Below are positions 30,100 to 41,609 of a stretch of 64,000 bases of DNA, piece after piece (position 1 is the stretch's first letter; every line of letters begins with the position of its first letter). This stretch comes from Eublepharis macularius (Eukaryota > Chordata > Lepidosauria > Squamata > Eublepharidae). Location: contig NC_072807.1 in NCBI RefSeq assembly GCF_028583425.1, positions 31,005,001 to 31,069,000 of the forward strand, in the 5' to 3' direction. The notes below the pieces were generated by a model. The model searched no databases. It saw nothing but the letters and a program-made list of their open reading frames with translations, and had not been told where the DNA came from. The translations under genes and the position numbers were made by a program.

Positions 30100-31090
30100 G
30101 AGGAAGTTTCTTTTTATAATCAACTAGACTGGCCAAATCCCTACCGAGTCCAAATTTGCTGGAAGTGGATCTGTGTGAATTCCACTTTGGCAGCTTCTTA
30201 TTGGGGTCTCCCTTTGAGCCTTCCTTGCTGAAGCTTTGTAACCATGAAGACCATTTTAGGTGTCTGGAGAGATGAGGATGCTCCCCCCCCCCCCCCCGTG
30301 GTTTCTGAGTGTGTTCATTTCTCATGTCTGACTTGGGTTTATTCCATCCCTCGAAATGCCTTACACCAGTAAAAAAAAAAAAAATCAGGTGAGGTGGAAC
30401 CAAGCATCCTCCTCCATTGACATCCAATTGCCACTGGGCCTTTCCTCCCCACAGCATCTATTGAGTTTTGCTGACTTCTACAATTCTTTGCCAGCGTTAA
30501 CTGTTTTGTTGCCATAGATAGCGTTCTTGGTGTGAGGAAGTGTTTGCTTGTGCCATTTTCTCATTTTTCAGTCCCATGCCTCTGCTTTGTTTCTCAGAGA
30601 TCTTTGGTGCGTGGTGGAATTGTTTTTATCCTCATCTCGTAATCCACCATCAGTCTTGGTGAAAAAGGCGGGCCGTAACCGAAATTAATACCAGTTTTCT
30701 TGCGTAATGAGGGTATAAAAGGCAAGGAGCTGTTGCTGGTGCGCGATCGCATATGTGCAGGTGAACGAATTCTTGGCTAGTTTGGCCAAAGTTACTGGGT
30801 CGTGAGAGAGCGATACTTGAGCGGGTAGGAGCAGAGAGTGTGTAAATAGGGTGCTTATTTCGTAAGTGGACTCCGGTTCACAAGAGCTTATGCCACAGTC
30901 GCCCCGTAGTTCGGCTACATGGCTGCAGATTTTAGCTTCAACAGATAATGGCTAACCCCCCCTCTGGAATTTCTTTCATGTAGCCCTTGAGAAAGAAACA
31001 AGGTAGAGAGGATCATTGGAAATGCTGCCTAGTGGCAGAAACTTGAGCTGCATAGACATGGGTGGCAAACTGAAATCACTTCCACTAACC
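30100..31090. other. PPIB-SNX22 convergent intergenic region
   Basis: Contains a long C run (about 30284-30297), an A13 run (about 30371-30384), a SINE-type tail (CTTGGTGAAAAAGGCGGGCC at about 30655), a TATA-box-like TATAAAAGG at about 30714-30722, and hairpin-family words at about 30880-30955. No open frame looks coding. PPIB ends at about 29540 and SNX22 at about 31095, so the two transcripts face each other across about 1.5 kb. Confidence 0.6.
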
Positions 31091-31113
31091 ACCATCTTTC
31101 CAGTTAAAGTACT

Positions 31114-31119
31114 TTTATT
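31114..31119 (-). terminator. Polyadenylation signal, SNX22
   Basis: TTTATT on the + strand is AATAAA on the - strand (CAATAAAAGTACTTT). It lies 676 bases after the SNX22 stop codon and is the first good signal. Confidence 0.65.
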
Positions 31120-31794
31120 GAATACCCCTTTATGCTTAAAGACATCATCTACTGTACTATGGAGGAAGCAGAAATGCTGCCGGCTACAGCGATTCACATG
31201 ATGAAAAGCCTTAAAAGGGTTTAAGTTTGGTTACCCACATGCATTCCCCCCCAGAAAAGCTTGTACCTTTCCAGCAGGTCCAGACTGCCCACAATACATG
31301 CATTCATTTAAAGTTTGTGTCACTCCTGAGCAGCCACCACAATGGTTTGCAGGCTGGAAAACATGCTATTCACATGTAAGAATTCTTTTCAGAGTGTTGG
31401 TAGCGCTGTCTCAGTCAGCCAGAGGTCACTGCAGGTCCACCCCGCTTGTGGCAAAGCAGCTCCTCCTCTCTTGAGTCCCTTTGCTGTGGAATGCAGCAAA
31501 CCAGTAGAAACCATCCCCAAATGTCAGTCAGCTCTGAAAGCCCCCCTCCAGGGCAGCCTGTAACTGAAGGCAAGGCAAGTGTGAATAGACCCCTCTTCCC
31601 TCTGACACGACAGTGTGTGTTTTCTTGTCTCTGCACTAGGTGAAGCAGCTTCTAATACAGCACACAAGACACATGCCCCCCCCTCTTCCTCGAAGGTGAG
31701 GTGCAGGTGCCCAAGACATGTCCCCTCTTTGAGGGAATAAGCTGAGCCTGGTTCAAGTGTTCCCTCCAAAAGTCCCAAAGGAGCACAAGCGTCA

Positions 31795-31925
31795 TCAAGG
31801 GGGCGGCAGAGCCCTCGGGAGTCCCAGGTCAGGCCTTGCTAAAAACTTGGAATCCAGGCTGAAGCCCGTCTCAGGTGCATAGAGGCCCTGTAGCACCCCA
31901 CTCAGAACCACATCGGGAAACGAAT
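31795..31925 (-). CDS. SNX22: SNX22 exon 6: C-terminus
   Basis: Starts after GCTTTTCTCAG with AT completing Asp. Encodes [42 protein letters not shown] and TGA at 31797-31795. Aligns with human LPNVVVNGVLQGLYSFS. Confidence 0.93.
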
Positions 31926-34900
31926 CTGAGAAAAGCAGAGAAGAGCAAGTCAAGGGTGGCATGCAGCCTCCCTAGTGGCTGGGCAACCTGCTTTGCAGGG
32001 CTGTTGACAAAAGATTGATTTGATTTGATTTATACCCCGCCCTCCCTAGAGGTGGGCTCAGGGCGGCTAACAACATTCAAGAAATACATTAAAAGTTAAA
32101 AAACCATAAAATCATTAATAATTTTTAAAAAGTCATTAACATAATCCAGGAGCAGGCTATTTAAATAAACATTGGGAGTCCGTATATGGGCTTAGCAGAT
32201 GGCCGAGCGCAGCCCCAGAAGAAGTGGTGGTCTTGGACGGAAAAAGGAGGACACCCGCTGGCACTCAGCCAAAGGCCTGGCGGAACATCTCCATTTTACA
32301 AATAGCTTTTTAAAAATAATTTGCACTGTATGCTGTCTGCCTGTGGCAGTGGAAGCTGCTTAGTATTTTTGAAAACTTAACACAGCCAAGACAAAATAGC
32401 TGTCCCATTAATTGTGCACCAGGTTTCCTAGGGGTAGAATGAAGTTTTGACAGTGTTTGCAGCAGCAGGGACTGTAATTTCACAGTCTTTAGATGGCCAA
32501 GCCAATTATCTTTCTCCCAGGACTTTCCCCCCTGCTTGAAAATCAACTCCCGCTGCCAGTGGCTATTTCTGCCAGTGGGGAAGAAAATACAAGATTGTGG
32601 GAATCACAATTTTCAGCAGGAAACAGTCCAAAAGAAAAAGAGTTTAAATACCGATCCCACGCCAAACGTAGGTCTGCTCCTTTTTAATGTATTCTGTAAG
32701 CTACTCTGAGGCTACATCCATTCAGAAGGAAGAAAATAAATATTTTTTTTAAAAAAGAGCCCCTGCAGTAGTATTCTATCAAAAACAGAAGGGGCTGGGG
32801 GAAGAGAGAGAAATCACTGAACTGCACTGGCTGGCCTGTGTCCTGCCCCTCTGCTCAGCTCAGCCTTCCTCCCGCTTAAGGGGGGCTTTGCTCAGTGGAG
32901 TGGCAGGATCGAGACCACGATAGCTAAAGGGGTGTCAGGAATAAGGGAACTGGAGCACCCTCTCTCAAGCCCCCCCTCCCCGGATCTATTTTGTAAACAT
33001 ACAATGGAGTCCTTCTCCCCCCCAGTAAAAACTGTTTAAACATAATTCTACAGCTCCTTTCCACAATCACCTCCCAGCCTCTTCTGACTGAGGAAATGTC
33101 CCCTTACCTGTGGAAGACGGGAGCATATATGGATCGCTGTGGTAGCTGACAACTGGCCGATGGGAAAGGAGGCACCCAGGGCTGCAACGAGACACCATGG
33201 ATTTCATGTTTGAACAAACAGGAAAACCAAATGGCTTGTCTGTCTTTCCTCAACAGCTGTTGCAGAATACAGTGGGGTCCACCACCCACAAAGTTCAATA
33301 CAGGATTCTGTGCCATCTGTTGAAGCGCTGAATTGGGATATTTGGTGCAGAATTTGCCAGCCTGACATTCCTTACACATTTTTTACATTTATACAAATGG
33401 ATGCTTTATCCACACCCCTGTGAACATTAATCATGCAAATTAAGACAAAAATGCTACTTTGCTTAATATGCAGAATTCTGCATTGAGTGCAAAATTTGGG
33501 GTGATTTTTCCCAAAGGAAGTCTGGGTTTAACATGGCTCTTCGTATGCTTTTTATGCCACCATGTTGCATGTGTGTGTGGGGGGGGGGGCGTCTTCCAGC
33601 TGCAGAGAGCACACACCTTCCTGAGGAAGGGAAGATGCTATTGGGGCCCAAAGATAAAAGCTCCCTGTGTGAAAGGAGCTTGCAGCTGGAACCCAGCCAG
33701 CCACAGAACACAAAGCTGCTCTTTTTCTGCCCAGTTTCTGGCAAGAAGTGGCATGGCCCTCGCCAGAGCATAGATGCTGAATGAGTAGGCAGACCTTGCT
33801 CCAACAGGCCACCCCCCAAAACACGGGGACAGACAGAGACTTGCCTGATATCCTGTAAGGCAAAGTCTTCCAGAGAGCTGCAAAGAAAAGGAAAAAAAAA
33901 ACAGCATGAGACGGGAACACTGGCAGAGATTCAGGAACAAACACCTCTTTGTGCCCAAAAACTAGCACCTGTGCCCTTGGCGAGGAATAGCTAAAGAGTC
34001 TTATAAGACACAGTTTCAGGTGGGTAGCCGTGTGAGTCTGCAGTAGAAAGGCAAGAATTGAGTTTGGTGGCACATTAAAAACCAACAAGATTTCCAAGGT
34101 AGGAGCCTTGTATCTGACGAAAGCTCAATCTCTGGAAATCTTGGTCTTTTAAGGTGCTACTGGACTCGAATCTTTGCTCTTATAGCCAAGTCCCCGGGGT
34201 AGATTGTGGCAACCCCCAGAAAATAGTGGACCCCCCCTCCCAGACAAGCAGAAGCAAGCAACCTGAGCCTGCCACAGCCAGAGAGAGCCTCGGGCATCCT
34301 GGCCGAGAGGCTGCTGTCTCTCCAGAGGGAGCCACCGCGCTCCCACATTCTGTTCCTGAGAAGTGCTCACCCCAGATGGCTGTCCTTGGAGTCCTGTTGG
34401 AACTGCCAGAGCTTCAGAAAATCCAGCAGATCTTTGGGGAGCTCTCTGTTGTACAACAGGATTCCCTGCAGCAGAGAGAGCAACCGGGTCTAATAAGCGC
34501 TTCCTAGAGGGAGGGAGGTTCCTTCCCACTCACAAGCACCCATGAGACGTCAGCCTCGCCACCCACCTGCAGGTAGGCTTCCAGCCCCTGGCGCCTCTGC
34601 TCCATCACCTTTGCCATCCAGTTGGGCACACGCTTGGGAGGGAAATCCGGAACTTTGCATCTCTTCTTAATCTGTGCAGGACCACAGAAGAACTCGCTCG
34701 AGAACAACGGCACCTAGAGGGGTCTAGGAAAAGCTATAGCTGCCAGCTCTGGGAAGGGGTCTTCCCCTCGGTGTTCTTAGTCCTTGCTTCTACCAACTTC
34801 GGCCCATGCAGGACAGCACAGGGCAACTCCACCCCACCCCACCCCAAAACCTGGGAGAGACTCCTGGACACGGGAGTTGTGAGGCAGTGTTCCTCTAAGA

Positions 34901-37900
34901 GTTGGATGACTAAGTCACCCTTTGGGCTTGTTTAAGATCAAGATAAGCAGAACGCTACACTTGGCCTTTTTTCTATCCCGGGGCAGAGTCAAGGTGCGTG
35001 CAAGTTTGTCATTAACCCCACAGACACAGATGTTTTCTGAGTGGTTCCGTGCCGACTGTCGTGGGGTGTGCGTGGGTGTACTGATCCTGATCTTCAAAGG
35101 AGGCAGAGCGGGGCCAAACTGCAATAATAAATCCTCACCCTCTTATGAAGGGCGAGGAACTCACTGTAGCGCTTCTCCAGGGTGTGTTTCCGCCCGTTGC
35201 AGAGGACGTCCACCTTGAAAACCTGCAACGCCAAGACACACATTTCAGATTCCCCCCAGCCTCCCAGCCTGCCTCCCAGAAAGTCAAGGGTGGGACAACC
35301 TGGCTGCATCCTGCTGCCGCCAAGAAGGCGCTCTCTTTCTCCCTTTCCCACAATGCACCATCATTGCAGGGTCTCCTCACCGAATCAAACGCCACTTGAG
35401 AAAGGCCCTCTTTGAAAGGAGAGTTCGGCTCAGCTCCTCAAAGCCAGGCGTGGGCAAGAATGCTAAATAAACTCCGTGCTGCACAAAGAGCAGCTAAAAG
35501 GAGACCCTTCCGTTTGGGCAAGGATAGGATTTGTGGCTGCACTGTGGCTCATGCTTGCTGGGCTGCACCAGCACAGCCCGCTTGCCACGGTGACACATCT
35601 CTCTCTTAGACGTTTTGGACCCCAGAAAGCGGGCTTACCTGTTTACACACAAAAATGGAGAAGAAAATCCAATAGGCAGTTCAGGTTCTTGGTCAGAAAA
35701 AAACACCTAGTTTAGCCACCTGAAGCCACTGCCTGCCTATCTAAATCCCACTTCTGGCCCCCTGAACTGCTACAGAAAATTACAGCTATGTGGTCCTCTT
35801 TTTGCCCAGACACTAACAGAACCCCTCAAATGTTCTGAAATGGTATGAGGTACAGTCCTCACAGAAGTGTACCATCTTGGAAAGAAAGTGACGGAATCCA
35901 ATTTGAGTCCTCTCACATCAACAGCTACCCTGCAGATGGAAAGCTAGCTCAGAAGGCTGCTTGTAACTCTTCTCCTTATGTGCTTACTCACACATCACAA
36001 GGAAAAACCAGTCTCCTGCCCAGTTCTGCTTTGGCCAGGGCTGTGCGCACACAGCGACAAGGAAAACCAAGCAATAAGCAAATAAAAATAAACTGCAAAG
36101 CAAAAAGCAAATAAAGTCAATTGTCTCCTGTGCATGTTGTTTCACTTCCTTTCAGCTCCAGGGAAAGTGTTTTATTTTATTTATTTTGGGGGTAGACACG
36201 TTGCTGTGCAAGCACCGAAGTGTCACCTTCTGTCCAAGTCCAGCCCAACTCTGATTTCTGAGATTTCAGCTACTGCCCACACATCTTATCAGAGTTATGC
36301 TGTAAAGACTAAAAGAGTGATCCTTGGACTTTAAATCACAATCTCCCACTAAGGATGCAACATTCTCAAGGAAAGCTCCCCTAAGCCCCGAGTTTAAAAA
36401 GCAAGATCTAAAAATAGCCCTCCAGCCAATCTCAGACGTTCAAAGAAACCCTGGTGCCTTAACAGCCATCAGCCACCTCCTTAATGTTAAACTGAAGATT
36501 GTTTCCTGTTTGCTTTGGGCCACATTTTAAAAGACTGGAAGGAAGAATCTTAAGATCTGGGAATTCATCCTCAGGATGGGGTGAGCAGTCAGAAGACACT
36601 GCAAATGGGGGGGGGGTTATGCAGTGCCCTCCCCAACCGTGTAAGTTGCATGATTTTGTAAATAATTAGGATTTGAGTCCAGCGGCACCTTAAAAGAGCA
36701 GTGCACTCCTAAACAGAGTTACTCCAATCTAAGCCTATTGATTTCAATGCGCTTAAACTGGAGTAACTCTTCTTAGGATTACACTGCAAGATTTTTCAGG
36801 ATATGAGCATTTGAGGCTCAGAGCTCCCTTCAGATTATTTGTAGATTTGTGGAACATGGGAGGGGGGTTTGCTCCCCCTGGAGAATCCCTGGGCTGGAAC
36901 CTCTCTCTTAAAAATGAAGTCAATTTTCAATTCTGTGGGGCCTGCTAAAATCCCACACTTCCTCTGCTCGAGCGCAGATCTTTGCCTTGCCGGAGAAAGC
37001 CAAACCAGCCCTTCCCCAGCACACAACACAACCACCACCGCCCACTTAACTAAACAGAAAGCAAGGGCCTCAAAGATTCTGCACGGCGTTTGCTCCTTGT
37101 TTTGATGGAGACGCGTCATTCCAGCCACTCTTCCTTTCCCTGGAAGGAGGAGTCATTTCACGTCCACCAGTTTCTTGAGATCCTTTCAGGTCACACTGTC
37201 CCTTTTGCCTTACTCATACCCGCAGGGCTCCTGACTGTCACGGGCCAGGAAGCTGAGTATGCCCAAAAGGGTTACTCATGTTTCCTAACACAACCAACTC
37301 CTTCACCCTGGTCTCCTTGGAAAGTGTGCAAAATACCGCCCTCCTTAGCATCTGCATCGACCTCTGAAACACTCAGAGCACATCCGTAATTGCCTTGGAA
37401 TCCTTACATGCAATGCTTTAAGGAAGCGCAGTATTATCCTTCTATTGCGGGGAGGCTCAGGTGGAGAGATGTGCTTTGGGGCCGCCTAAATTAGTCACGG
37501 CACAAGTGCTGTTCACATTGGGAACTTGCCCAGTCTATCAGCCGCTACGCTGCACCATCTCTTGCTCTGTTGGTGTGGTCTGGATTGTGCAGGTTAATCG
37601 GGGAGCAAGGCTGATTCCTTGGAAGTCGCAGATTTGTAATAAGAGTCCTGCAACTTCTTCCAGACTGACTGATTTAAAGCTTTGCATCCCGTCTTTTCTC
37701 CCACAAGGGCAACTCTTAACATGCAGCAATATAAAAATAAAATCACATGTACAAACCGGATACAAGCCCAACAAAATCACTCGTGACCAGCTCTACCTAA
37801 AGAGCCATGCCTTGTGCCTTCTCCTTTAGTTCCATGAATTGCCCAGGATACCTAGAAATGGCACTGATGCCAGTACCCATCGCAAAGTTACGTTCTTCCC

Positions 37901-39648
37901 AGCCTGGGACTACAGAATCAGAAGGGACCTCCAGGGTCATCTAGTCCAACCCTACAATGCAGGAAATTCACAACTACCTCCCCCCACTCCCCCAGTGACC
38001 CTGGCTCCATTCCCTGAAGATGGCAAAAACATTGTCAGGATCCCTAGCCAAACCAGCCTGGGGAAAATTGCTTCCTGACATTACCCTGGGCATGAAAGAA
38101 GGGGCCATGAGAACCAAGCACTGATGTAACCCTTCCTGCTCTCCCTCTCATGATCTGCCCAGGTTCACAAAATCAGCATTAGTGTCAGAAGGGAATATTT
38201 ATATCAACCCGAGCAGGGAATTTGGGGCGGAGGCTCTATTCCCCTTTCTCTTGAGCACAGCACTGGGTGGGAAACAAAATAATTGCTAACTAGAAATGTG
38301 CTCCCCTGCAGTTCTAGAAACAAACACCTCTCAGGGGACTGCCTGAGAAGCACCCGTGCCAATCTGGTAGAGTTTTGGTATGGATGCTCAAGCCCTCTTC
38401 AGCCTTGCCTCCCAAACAAATCAGCATCCAGAGGGTATTGTATAAGCACCATCCGCTGCAGCCGCCCATGCAACCTAGCAAGCAAACATTGCTCGGGCAC
38501 CCTAATAAGAACAAGTCGGGAAGCGGGGATCCCTCCAGTGCGCATTTGGTGCTTCCCACATCTGGGCACCCACCTACAGCCTCGAATCTTGCACAAAGCA
38601 AGGCAGGGGATCTGGTGCTCTGCCACACACAACTGCACTAACTAATCTGGAATAAACAGCAGGAGGCAGAACATTTCACCACATCAGACAGTGTTGCTTA
38701 GTACAGAGCATCAGAACAATAACTGCACCTTACATTTTCCCAATGGGGCAAGTGTGCCTGGGGGCCATGTCAGGTCAGGGAAACAGTTAACCTAGGAGCC
38801 AGCAGCAGAGAAGGAAGGCTGAAAGCCCCTGGCCCCATGCGCCCTGCTCCGGATCCAGGCCGGGCCCCCACCTACCTGACTTTTGGGGAGAACTGCCAGC
38901 ATCTCCAGTAGCTGAGCCCCGGGGAGTGCTGGGTGCCAGTTCCCTTTCAGCCATACAGGAAGCTCACTGGGTGATCTTGGATCTGTCACACTCTCTCAGC
39001 CTAACCTACTTCACAGGACCGTTGTGCATAAAAAACCGGAGCGGAAGTGAAACCATACAGGCCGCCCCGAGTTCTCTGGAGAAAGCGCGAGGGGACCCCA
39101 ATGGAAAGGATTTGCTACATTAAATTTTTGTTTAATGCCAGCAAGACAGCCCTAGGAGCACGTGGGGCCGAAGAGTGAGTTGCCAACAAGCGCGTTTGCT
39201 GCCGGGAGGCGAGCAGTCGCGCGTTGGGCACTGCTCAGAAGGGGTCGTCTGGAAGAGCCCCCGGCGACACGTGTCCGGTGTCTCTCGCGCTTCGCTTCGG
39301 GCCTCGGCAGACAGAGTTCTCCTGCGCCCGCCTTCTCTTGGCCAAGTCCTGTCGCCCGCGGGCTGCCTTTTCTACCCAGGCGGCAGCGGCGGAGGAACGC
39401 CGCCCGCGGCTGCCAAGAGCCTCGCCGCGCCACCGAGCCAAGCCGCCTTGCCGGCGAAGCGAGCGAGGCCGCTCCAATGATCCCCGCGAGCTTCCAGGCC
39501 GGGCCAGCACAGCCCCTGCCAGCCCGCCCGGCCGCCCTCGCCGTGCGCCCCTCCGCGTGCGCCCCCGCACCGTGTGCGCCTTGTCCGGGCTCCTGTCGAG
39601 GCCGGCCGGCCGCAGCCCCACCGAGGGGACGGCCACCTCCAGCTTCAT
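31795..39648 (-). CDS. SNX22: Sorting nexin 22, complete
   Basis: Coding exons in order of transcription are 39571-39648, 35139-35222, 34567-34671, 34371-34465, 33108-33181 and 31795-31925 (567 bases, 188 residues). Residues 1-26 read [20 protein letters not shown] then PDKAHT. The PX domain (about 1-118) has [40 protein letters not shown] and [12 protein letters not shown], the Arg-Tyr and Arg-rich helix expected for phosphatidylinositol 3-phosphate binding. After it come [12 protein letters not shown] and [17 protein letters not shown], matching human RPVLSFHVDPY and LPNVVVNGVLQGLYS. The human protein has 193 residues. SNX22 is a PX-only sorting nexin, probably on endosomes. A TLREFLPGD-like segment of the human protein is not found here. 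The promoter is a CpG island 1.9 kb from the end of SNX1, on the same strand. Confidence 0.94.
31985..32330 (-). repeat. Long squamate repeat (LINE-derived?), fragment
   Basis: GATTTATACCCCGCCCTCCC, TAGAGGTGGGCTCAGGGCGG and CTAACAACATTCAAG, then GCCAAAGGCCTGGCGGAACA and TCTCCATTTTACAAA. The last words recur at 47280-47330, so both belong to one family. No protein frame is present. It lies in SNX22 intron 5, just before the terminal exon. Confidence 0.6.
33108..33181 (-). CDS. SNX22: SNX22 exon 5
   Basis: Starts after TCTCGTTGCAG with C completing Gly. Encodes [20 protein letters not shown] then PSST plus G. The donor is [18 protein letters not shown] aligns with human QRPVLSFHVDPY. Confidence 0.85.
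34012..34182 (+). mobile_element. Hairpin-type interspersed element
   Basis: TTTCAGGTGGGTAGCCGTGT, GAGTCTGCAGTAGAAAGGCA and GTGGCACATTAAAAACCAAC face the reverse-complementary CTTGGTCTTTTAAGGTGCTA and CTGGACTCGAATC. A spacer with TATCTGACGAAAGCTCAATC lies between. The same words occur at 36655, 51740, 55630 and 62786. It lies in SNX22 intron 4. Confidence 0.75.
34371..34465 (-). CDS. SNX22: SNX22 exon 4: end of PX
   Basis: Starts after CTGCTGCAG, only 101 bases from exon 3. Encodes [20 protein letters not shown] then [11 protein letters not shown] plus GG of a Gly codon. The donor is GTGAGC. Confidence 0.93.
34567..34671 (-). CDS. SNX22: SNX22 exon 3: PX proline loop and helix
   Basis: 35 codons, [18 protein letters not shown] then [12 protein letters not shown]. 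The acceptor is TGTGCACAG-like (CCTGCACAG) and the donor GTGGGT. Confidence 0.95.
35139..35222 (-). CDS. SNX22: SNX22 exon 2: PX core
   Basis: 28 codons, [20 protein letters not shown] then EFLALHKR. The acceptor is GCGTTGCAG and the donor GTGAGG. It holds the Arg-Tyr-Ser lipid-contact motif. Intron 1 is 4.3 kb. Confidence 0.95.
36655..36845 (-). mobile_element. Hairpin-type element interrupted by a palindrome
   Basis: GATTTGAGTCCAGCGGCACC and TTAAAAGA are followed by a 90-bp insertion, then by AAGATTTTTCAGGATATGAG, CATTTGAGGCTCAGAGCTCC and CTTCAGAT. Without the insertion the flanks read as one hairpin-family copy. Confidence 0.7.
36698..36787. mobile_element. 90-bp near-perfect palindrome (MITE-like)
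   Basis: The left arm 36698-36740 and right arm 36745-36787 are inverted copies matching at about 35 of 43 positions, with a 4-base centre at 36741-36744. Core words are CCTAAACAGAGTTACTCCAA and CTGGAGTAACTCTTCTTAGG. Flanking AAGA at 36694-36697 and 36788-36791 may be a 4-bp target duplication. Confidence 0.85.
37905..38110 (-). repeat. CR1-type LINE 3' end
   Basis: ACAGAATCAGAAGGGACCTC, CAGGGTCATCTAGTCCAACC and AATGCAGGAAATTCACAACT are followed by GATGGCAAAAACATTGTCAG, AAATTGCTTCCTGACATTAC and CCTGGGCATGAAAGAAGGGG. This is the widespread reptile CR1 3' region, reversed. The + strand equivalent is at 52985. Confidence 0.8.
38935..39085 (+). repeat. SINE body fragment (CORE/L2-like)
   Basis: CAGGAAGCTCACTGGGTGAT, CTTGGATCTGTCACACTCTC, TCAGCCTAACCTACTTCACA and GGACCGTTGTG are in family order, without a clear tRNA head. 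It lies at the edge of the SNX22 CpG island. Confidence 0.65.
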
Positions 39649-39830
39649 CCCCCGCCGCGCAGACTAGTCCCGAGTCCAGCCGCTGCCTGCGCCCGAGGGG
39701 CTCCTTCGTCGCCCGCCCCGCCCCGCCGCGAAAGCCGCGCTCCTCTGCCGGCCACGGCGCTCCAAATAGCCCGACGGCTCGCCGACGCCGCCCGGACGCC
39801 TAGCCCCGCCCCTGAGCTTCCAGGCGAGCG
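39150..39830. promoter_or_regulatory. SNX22: CpG-island promoter of SNX22
   Basis: About 680 bases of very GC- and CpG-rich sequence surround the start codon (39648). It has GC boxes (Sp1-type) at about 39712-39727 and 39804-39812 upstream on the - strand and no TATA box. Several overlapping open frames of 100-213 codons on both strands are composition effects. Confidence 0.8.
39571..39648 (-). CDS. SNX22: SNX22 exon 1
   Basis: ATG at 39648-39646. 26 codons end in KAHT (phase 0) before GTGCGG. It lies in the CpG island. The acidic-hydrophobic start LEVAVPSVG matches human LEVHIPSVG. Confidence 0.9.
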
Positions 39831-40021
39831 CGGTGTGCCTCTGAGGCTGTGCAGAGTTCCCTGCGTCCCAGGGCAGACTGTTCATCCCATGCTCGGGGCG
39901 TTACTCCAAAGCCCCTTAAGCATGGTAACCACTCATGGCTGTTTTTGTTTTGTTTTAAAACTCAGCCCATGTTTTGGAACCGGAGCAGTTTGGGATTTTT
40001 TTGCTTATGCTTCCCTTGCAA

Positions 40022-40229
40022 CAGGGTTCCCAACCTCCAGGTGGTGGCTGGAGATCTCCCGGAATTACAGCTGATCTACAGGCCAAAGATCAGCACCCCT
40101 GGAGAAAGTGGCTGCTGTGAAGGGTGAACTCGATGGCATTATGCCCTGCTGAGTTCCCTCCCCATATCCCACCCTCCCCCAGACTTCACCTCTAAAACCT
40201 CAAGGAATTGCCAACCTGAAGTTGGCAAA
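40022..40229 (+). mobile_element. Non-autonomous element with terminal inverted repeats
   Basis: AGGGTTCCCAACCTCCAGGT, GGTGGCTGGAGATCTCCCGG, AATTACAGCTGATCTACAGG, GCAATTATG-like middle words and a final TTGCCAACCTGAAGTTGGCA. The ends are inverted forms of each other. It is the same family as 22684-22876 and ends 374 bases from the SNX22 start codon. Confidence 0.75.
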
Positions 40230-41603
40230 ATTGGAGCAACATTCTAGTAGGATGTTTTAAAAGGGGGGGGGGTGGGAAGTGTTTCAAGAAATTTTGCAAC
40301 GTTTAGCCCCATCCTTTCATTTTACAATAATACAGCAGGGTTATCCTGTTTTTGAAGGTGCTAGAGCTCCAGCTTTGGTTTGTGGATTCATCCTTCCCTG
40401 CTTCTTTACTCCCCCTTCAACATTCTCTGCACAGAAGATATTTAGGTCAGGCTAAAGCCAATTCTTCAAGCACAAGAGGTTTCGCAGGATCCAGCTTCCA
40501 GCCAAGTGATTTCAGCATTATGGTATACTTAATGAACACCAAATTTCACCACTTGTAAAAACATGCCAGCAAAAAAAAGCAGGTGCAGTTAAAATGCAAC
40601 CAGGTAGAAGAAGCCCTTTGGAGCACACCACCTCCTGCAATAAATTACGCCTTTCCCCAGGTGCTTGGGGGCACACGCATCACAGTGAGTATAGAAATAT
40701 CTAAGCAATGCACTGTGAAAGGAGAAGCAGTTCAGGAGCAGGGGAAGAAAATAAGTTACACACAGGACTTGCCTTTATCTTGTTTAAAGGGGGGGGGGGT
40801 GGACTGCTACAGTTGATTCTAGAGCACTGCAACTACACTACAGCTGAAAAAAGCAGGCACATGTTTCCACCCACAGCATTTAGAAAACAACTCCACCCCC
40901 CTCCCCTGCTCCGGTTTCCATCACGCTATTTGCAGAATAGTGCTTGAACAAACAAGTCATTCTAGCCAGCAATACCTTATCCCCTCTCCAAATTGCTGAA
41001 GCATGGGGGAGTGGGGACATTTTTCAAAGCAGTGCATGCGCAATATACTTTTCTCCTTTCTTCTGTGCTCCCCCACAACCTCATCCTCTTAACTACAGCC
41101 TCTTACGCACGTCTAACACTGAGCAGAGGGAAGCCTCCCCTTTGCAAGCAAGGTTCACAAAGGTAACCATGGAAGGAAGAGGCAGCCGTCAGAAACTTTT
41201 TTTTAAACAGGCCCTGGCCAGAACAGCGCAGGGCAGCAAAAGCAAGCGCATCGTTCGGCAAAGGCCCTCTCAGGCCATGGTTCATGGCTCAGCCAAGTGT
41301 CTGAATATTTAGGCTTCGTTCTGCAGCTTACGCCGTTTAGCACCAATGCAACCACTCAAGATCAAAATAAAAAGGATCGAGCTGTATGCTCAAAGAGGCC
41401 TTTTCATAGCTTGATCCTAACTCTACTAATCTCCAAGGTACATGCACTGAGAGAAGGGTACGTGCCATACTATAGCAGGGTGCAGGTCCACCAGGAAGGC
41501 TCTCGCCCACCCCAGAGCTCAGCTGTTCAGGCTTCAGGCAAGTTGTTCCACAGCACAGAAATAAAGACACAGGCAGTTCAGCCACCATGCCCTGATTTTA
41601 AGT

Positions 41604-41609
41604 TTTATT
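41604..41609 (-). terminator. Polyadenylation signal, SNX1
   Basis: TTTATT on the + strand gives AATAAA on the - strand, 365 bases beyond the SNX1 stop codon. The SNX1 mRNA probably ends near 41585. A TA/TG microsatellite at about 41770-41795 lies within the 3' UTR. Confidence 0.7.

Noticed and set aside
39162-39803. 213-codon + strand open frame over the SNX22 start
   Set aside because: It lies in a CpG island rich in CGCC and GCCG words, is antisense to a real exon, and reads as Ala/Pro/Arg low complexity. Several frames are open there at once.
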